Shown here in pieces: positions 13,562 to 14,462 of a DNA stretch of 14,462 bases. The notes below the pieces were generated by a model, which was given only the letters and a program-made list of their open reading frames with translations, was not told the origin of the DNA and ran no database searches. The number at the start of each line of letters is the position of its first letter. The stretch's first letter is position 1. The stretch is from RYN-431 sp036388295 (lineage in GTDB: Bacteria; Planctomycetota; Phycisphaerae; Tepidisphaerales; Tepidisphaeraceae), in NCBI GenBank assembly GCA_036388295.1, contig DASVSC010000274.1:1-14462 (forward strand). The letters are read 5' to 3'. A program made the translations under genes and the position numbers.

Positions 13562-13590
13562 AAAAAGAAAACCCCACCTAAGGGTGGGGT
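13562..13590 (-). terminator. rpsD: Intrinsic terminator of rpsD
   Basis: ACCCCACC (13571-13578) and GGTGGGGT (13583-13590) form a perfect 8-bp stem with a four-base loop. Read on the minus strand it is followed by TTTCTTTTTG (13570-13561), a proper U-tract. It lies about 50 bases after the rpsD stop. Confidence 0.85.
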
Positions 13591-13639
13591 GAGGTCTTCT
13601 CTTCTCATTGTGTTGAGACGGATCGGTCTGCCGCGGGGT

Positions 13640-14236
13640 TTAGCGGTAGAACTCGATGATCAGGTTCATGTTCACTTCGAACGGGACATCGTCGGGCGTC
13701 GGCAGGGCGTTGATCTTGCCGGTCAGCTGCGACGGGTTCCATTCGATCCATGCCGGGACGTTGTGGCCGGCCATCTGTTCCATGTTGGAGCGGAGCAGCG
13801 GGGCGCTCTTTTCCTTGAAGGTGATGACCATGCCGGGCTCGACGATGAAGCTGGCGATGTCGGTCTTGCGGCCGTCCACGATCACGTGGCCGTGGCCGAC
13901 GATCTGGCGGGCGGCCCAGATGGTTTTCGCCACGCCCATGCGGCGGATGACATTGTCCAGACGCAATTCCAAGCGCTGCAACAGGCTGTTACCCGTGTTG
14001 CCCTTGCTGCGCTGGGCCATGTTCAGCGAGCGGCGGAACTGCTTTTCCAGCACGCCGTAGTGGAACTTCAGCTTCTGTTTTTCGGTCAGGCGGATGCCGT
14101 ACTCGGTGTTGCGACGGCCGCGGTAGCCGTGCATGCCGGGCAGGTTCAGGTCGCCGCCGGTGTGCTTGGGAACGTCGGCAATGGGAACGCCGACACGACG
14201 GGAAAGACGGACCTTGGGGCCGGTGTAACGGGCCAT
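13640..14236 (-). CDS. rpsD: 30S ribosomal protein S4
   Basis: A 198-residue S4 protein. It binds the 5' domain of 16S rRNA early in 30S assembly, helps decoding fidelity, and in several bacteria represses its own mRNA. It starts MARYTGPKVRLSRRVG; the first region (1-90) includes the LTEKQKLKFHYGVLEKQFRR helix (50-69), and the S4 RNA-binding domain (about 91-155) has RLELRLDNVIRRMG and VGHGHVIVDGRKTDI. It ends NLIIEFYR. There are no cysteines, so it is the zinc-free type. The ATG at 14236 has a GAGGAG SD at 14249-14244 with 7-base spacing; an ATG 15 bases upstream would remove the conserved start and the SD. Here rpsD stands alone between its own promoter and terminator rather than next to rpsM, rpsK and rpoA, at least on the side visible. 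Its leader can pair with the SD. Confidence 0.97.
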   Translation of the reverse strand: MARYTGPKVRLSRRVGVPIADVPKHTGGDLNLPGMHGYRGRRNTEYGIRLTEKQKLKFHYGVLEKQFRRSLNMAQRSKGNTGNSLLQRLELRLDNVIRRMGVAKTIWAARQIVGHGHVIVDGRKTDIASFIVEPGMVITFKEKSAPLLRSNMEQMAGHNVPAWIEWNPSQLTGKINALPTPDDVPFEVNMNLIIEFYR

Positions 14237-14245
14237 GGGAAATCT

Positions 14246-14317
14246 CCTCAAGACAGGTGTGCCGCCGGGCGTGGAAGCCGGGCAGGCTCACAGTTCGCCC
14301 GCCGCATGGTCTTGAGG
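14246..14317 (-). promoter_or_regulatory. rpsD: rpsD leader helix that can hide the Shine-Dalgarno sequence
   Basis: In the rpsD mRNA, CCTCAAGAC (plus 14317-14309) is a perfect 9-base complement of GTCTTGAGG (plus 14254-14246), which contains the first part of the GAGGAG SD. The 54-base loop is GC-rich and can form inner helices (CGGGCG/CGCCCG type). S4 represses its own translation through leader structures in other bacteria, so this may be an autoregulatory site. Protein binding is inferred. Confidence 0.55.
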
Positions 14318-14331
14318 CATGCGGCGAGGCG

Positions 14332-14343
14332 TTTCCGCGGAAA
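14332..14343. repeat. 12-bp palindrome TTTCCGCGGAAA in the rpsD 5' region
   Basis: A perfect 12-bp palindrome just downstream of the predicted rpsD transcription start. It could be a protein site; it has no loop, so it is a poor RNA hairpin. Confidence 0.3.
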
Positions 14344-14357
14344 ATCGCGGGTCGGGG

Positions 14358-14386
14358 AGTGTAACGAGCGACACGAACCTTCGCAA
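14358..14386 (-). promoter_or_regulatory. rpsD: Predicted sigma70-type promoter of rpsD
   Basis: On the minus strand TTGCGA (14386-14381), 17 bases, then TACACT (14363-14358). Both hexamers match four of six consensus bases and the spacing is ideal. A start near 14351 would give a leader of about 115 bases holding the SD-pairing helix. Confidence 0.5.
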
Positions 14387-14399
14387 GATGTAATAGGAC

Positions 14400-14411
14400 C
14401 ACTTCGAAGTG
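14400..14411. repeat. 12-bp palindrome CACTTCGAAGTG upstream of the rpsD promoter
   Basis: A perfect 12-bp palindrome about 14 bases upstream of the predicted -35 box and 6 bases before REP-like element 3. It could be an activator or repressor site; no regulator is known here. Confidence 0.3.
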
Positions 14412-14416
14412 AAGGT

Positions 14417-14440
14417 AGAGAGCCCCGCGGCTCCGCCGCG
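14417..14440 (+). repeat. REP-like element 3 (rpsD upstream region)
   Basis: Matches REP-like element 1 at 22 of 24 bases. The two differences (14424 and 14425) are in the head; one lets the hairpin grow to 7 bp, CCGCGGC-TCC-GCCGCGG (14425-14441). Confidence 0.75.
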
Positions 14441-14447
14441 GATTGAC

Positions 14448-14462
14448 CCGCGGCGGAGCCGC
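14448..14462 (-). repeat. REP-like element 4, cut by the right edge
   Basis: CCGCGGCGGAGCCGC is the start of an inverted copy of element 3, six bases after it. Elements 3 and 4 form a BIME-like pair. The element runs out of the window. Confidence 0.65.

Overview
The window is GC-rich and densely coded, and most likely comes from a planctomycete, probably of the Phycisphaerae. The best clue is the large secreted enzyme at 5957-9058, which opens with a planctomycete LEPR-XLL-like motif (VETLESRLLYA). The gene mix also fits: a heparinase-type lyase fused to a beta-propeller, a GT9 glycosyltransferase and many genes without a Shine-Dalgarno (SD) sequence. The phylum call is inference from gene content.

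Layout, left to right. (1) 1-454, minus: a type II toxin-antitoxin pair. The antitoxin is intact; the RelE-like toxin runs off the left edge and is broken by one TAG where relatives usually have Trp. (2) 471-4305, minus: a sulfur-handling block of a periplasmic double rhodanese, a YeeE/YedE thiosulfate-type permease and a MoeB-type E1 fused to a rhodanese. A perfect 12-bp inverted repeat with TATAAT on both strands lies in front of it, and a cluster of five GTTGATC heptamers lies upstream of moeB. (3) 4490-5781, plus: two overlapping PlsC-type acyltransferases. The second starts at GTG and its tail is read from an intergenic repeat. (4) 5752-5943: an inverted repeat pair plus a GC-rich hairpin between convergent genes. 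(5) 5957-9058, minus: the secreted lyase/propeller protein. (6) 9275-10333, plus: GT9 glycosyltransferase, sharing its stop region with a convergent lipoprotein (10330-10950), which follows purE (10982-11482). A B12-binding-type radical SAM gene (11507-12976) diverges from purE across 24 bp. (7) 12986-13542: a RAYT-type Y1 transposase flanked by a 24-bp inverted REP-like repeat. (8) 13570-14462: rpsD on the minus strand with terminator, promoter and a leader that can pair with its own SD, followed at the right edge by another inverted pair of the same REP family.

How the parts may work together: the minus-strand sulfur genes could bring in thiosulfate or a related sulfur anion, transfer its sulfane sulfur, and load it on a ubiquitin-like carrier for molybdopterin, thiamine or similar products. 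The acyltransferases, GT9 enzyme and lipoprotein are envelope functions. The RAYT with its REPs is the clearest mobile or domesticated system here, and the third and fourth repeat copies next to rpsD suggest that the family is dispersed in this genome.
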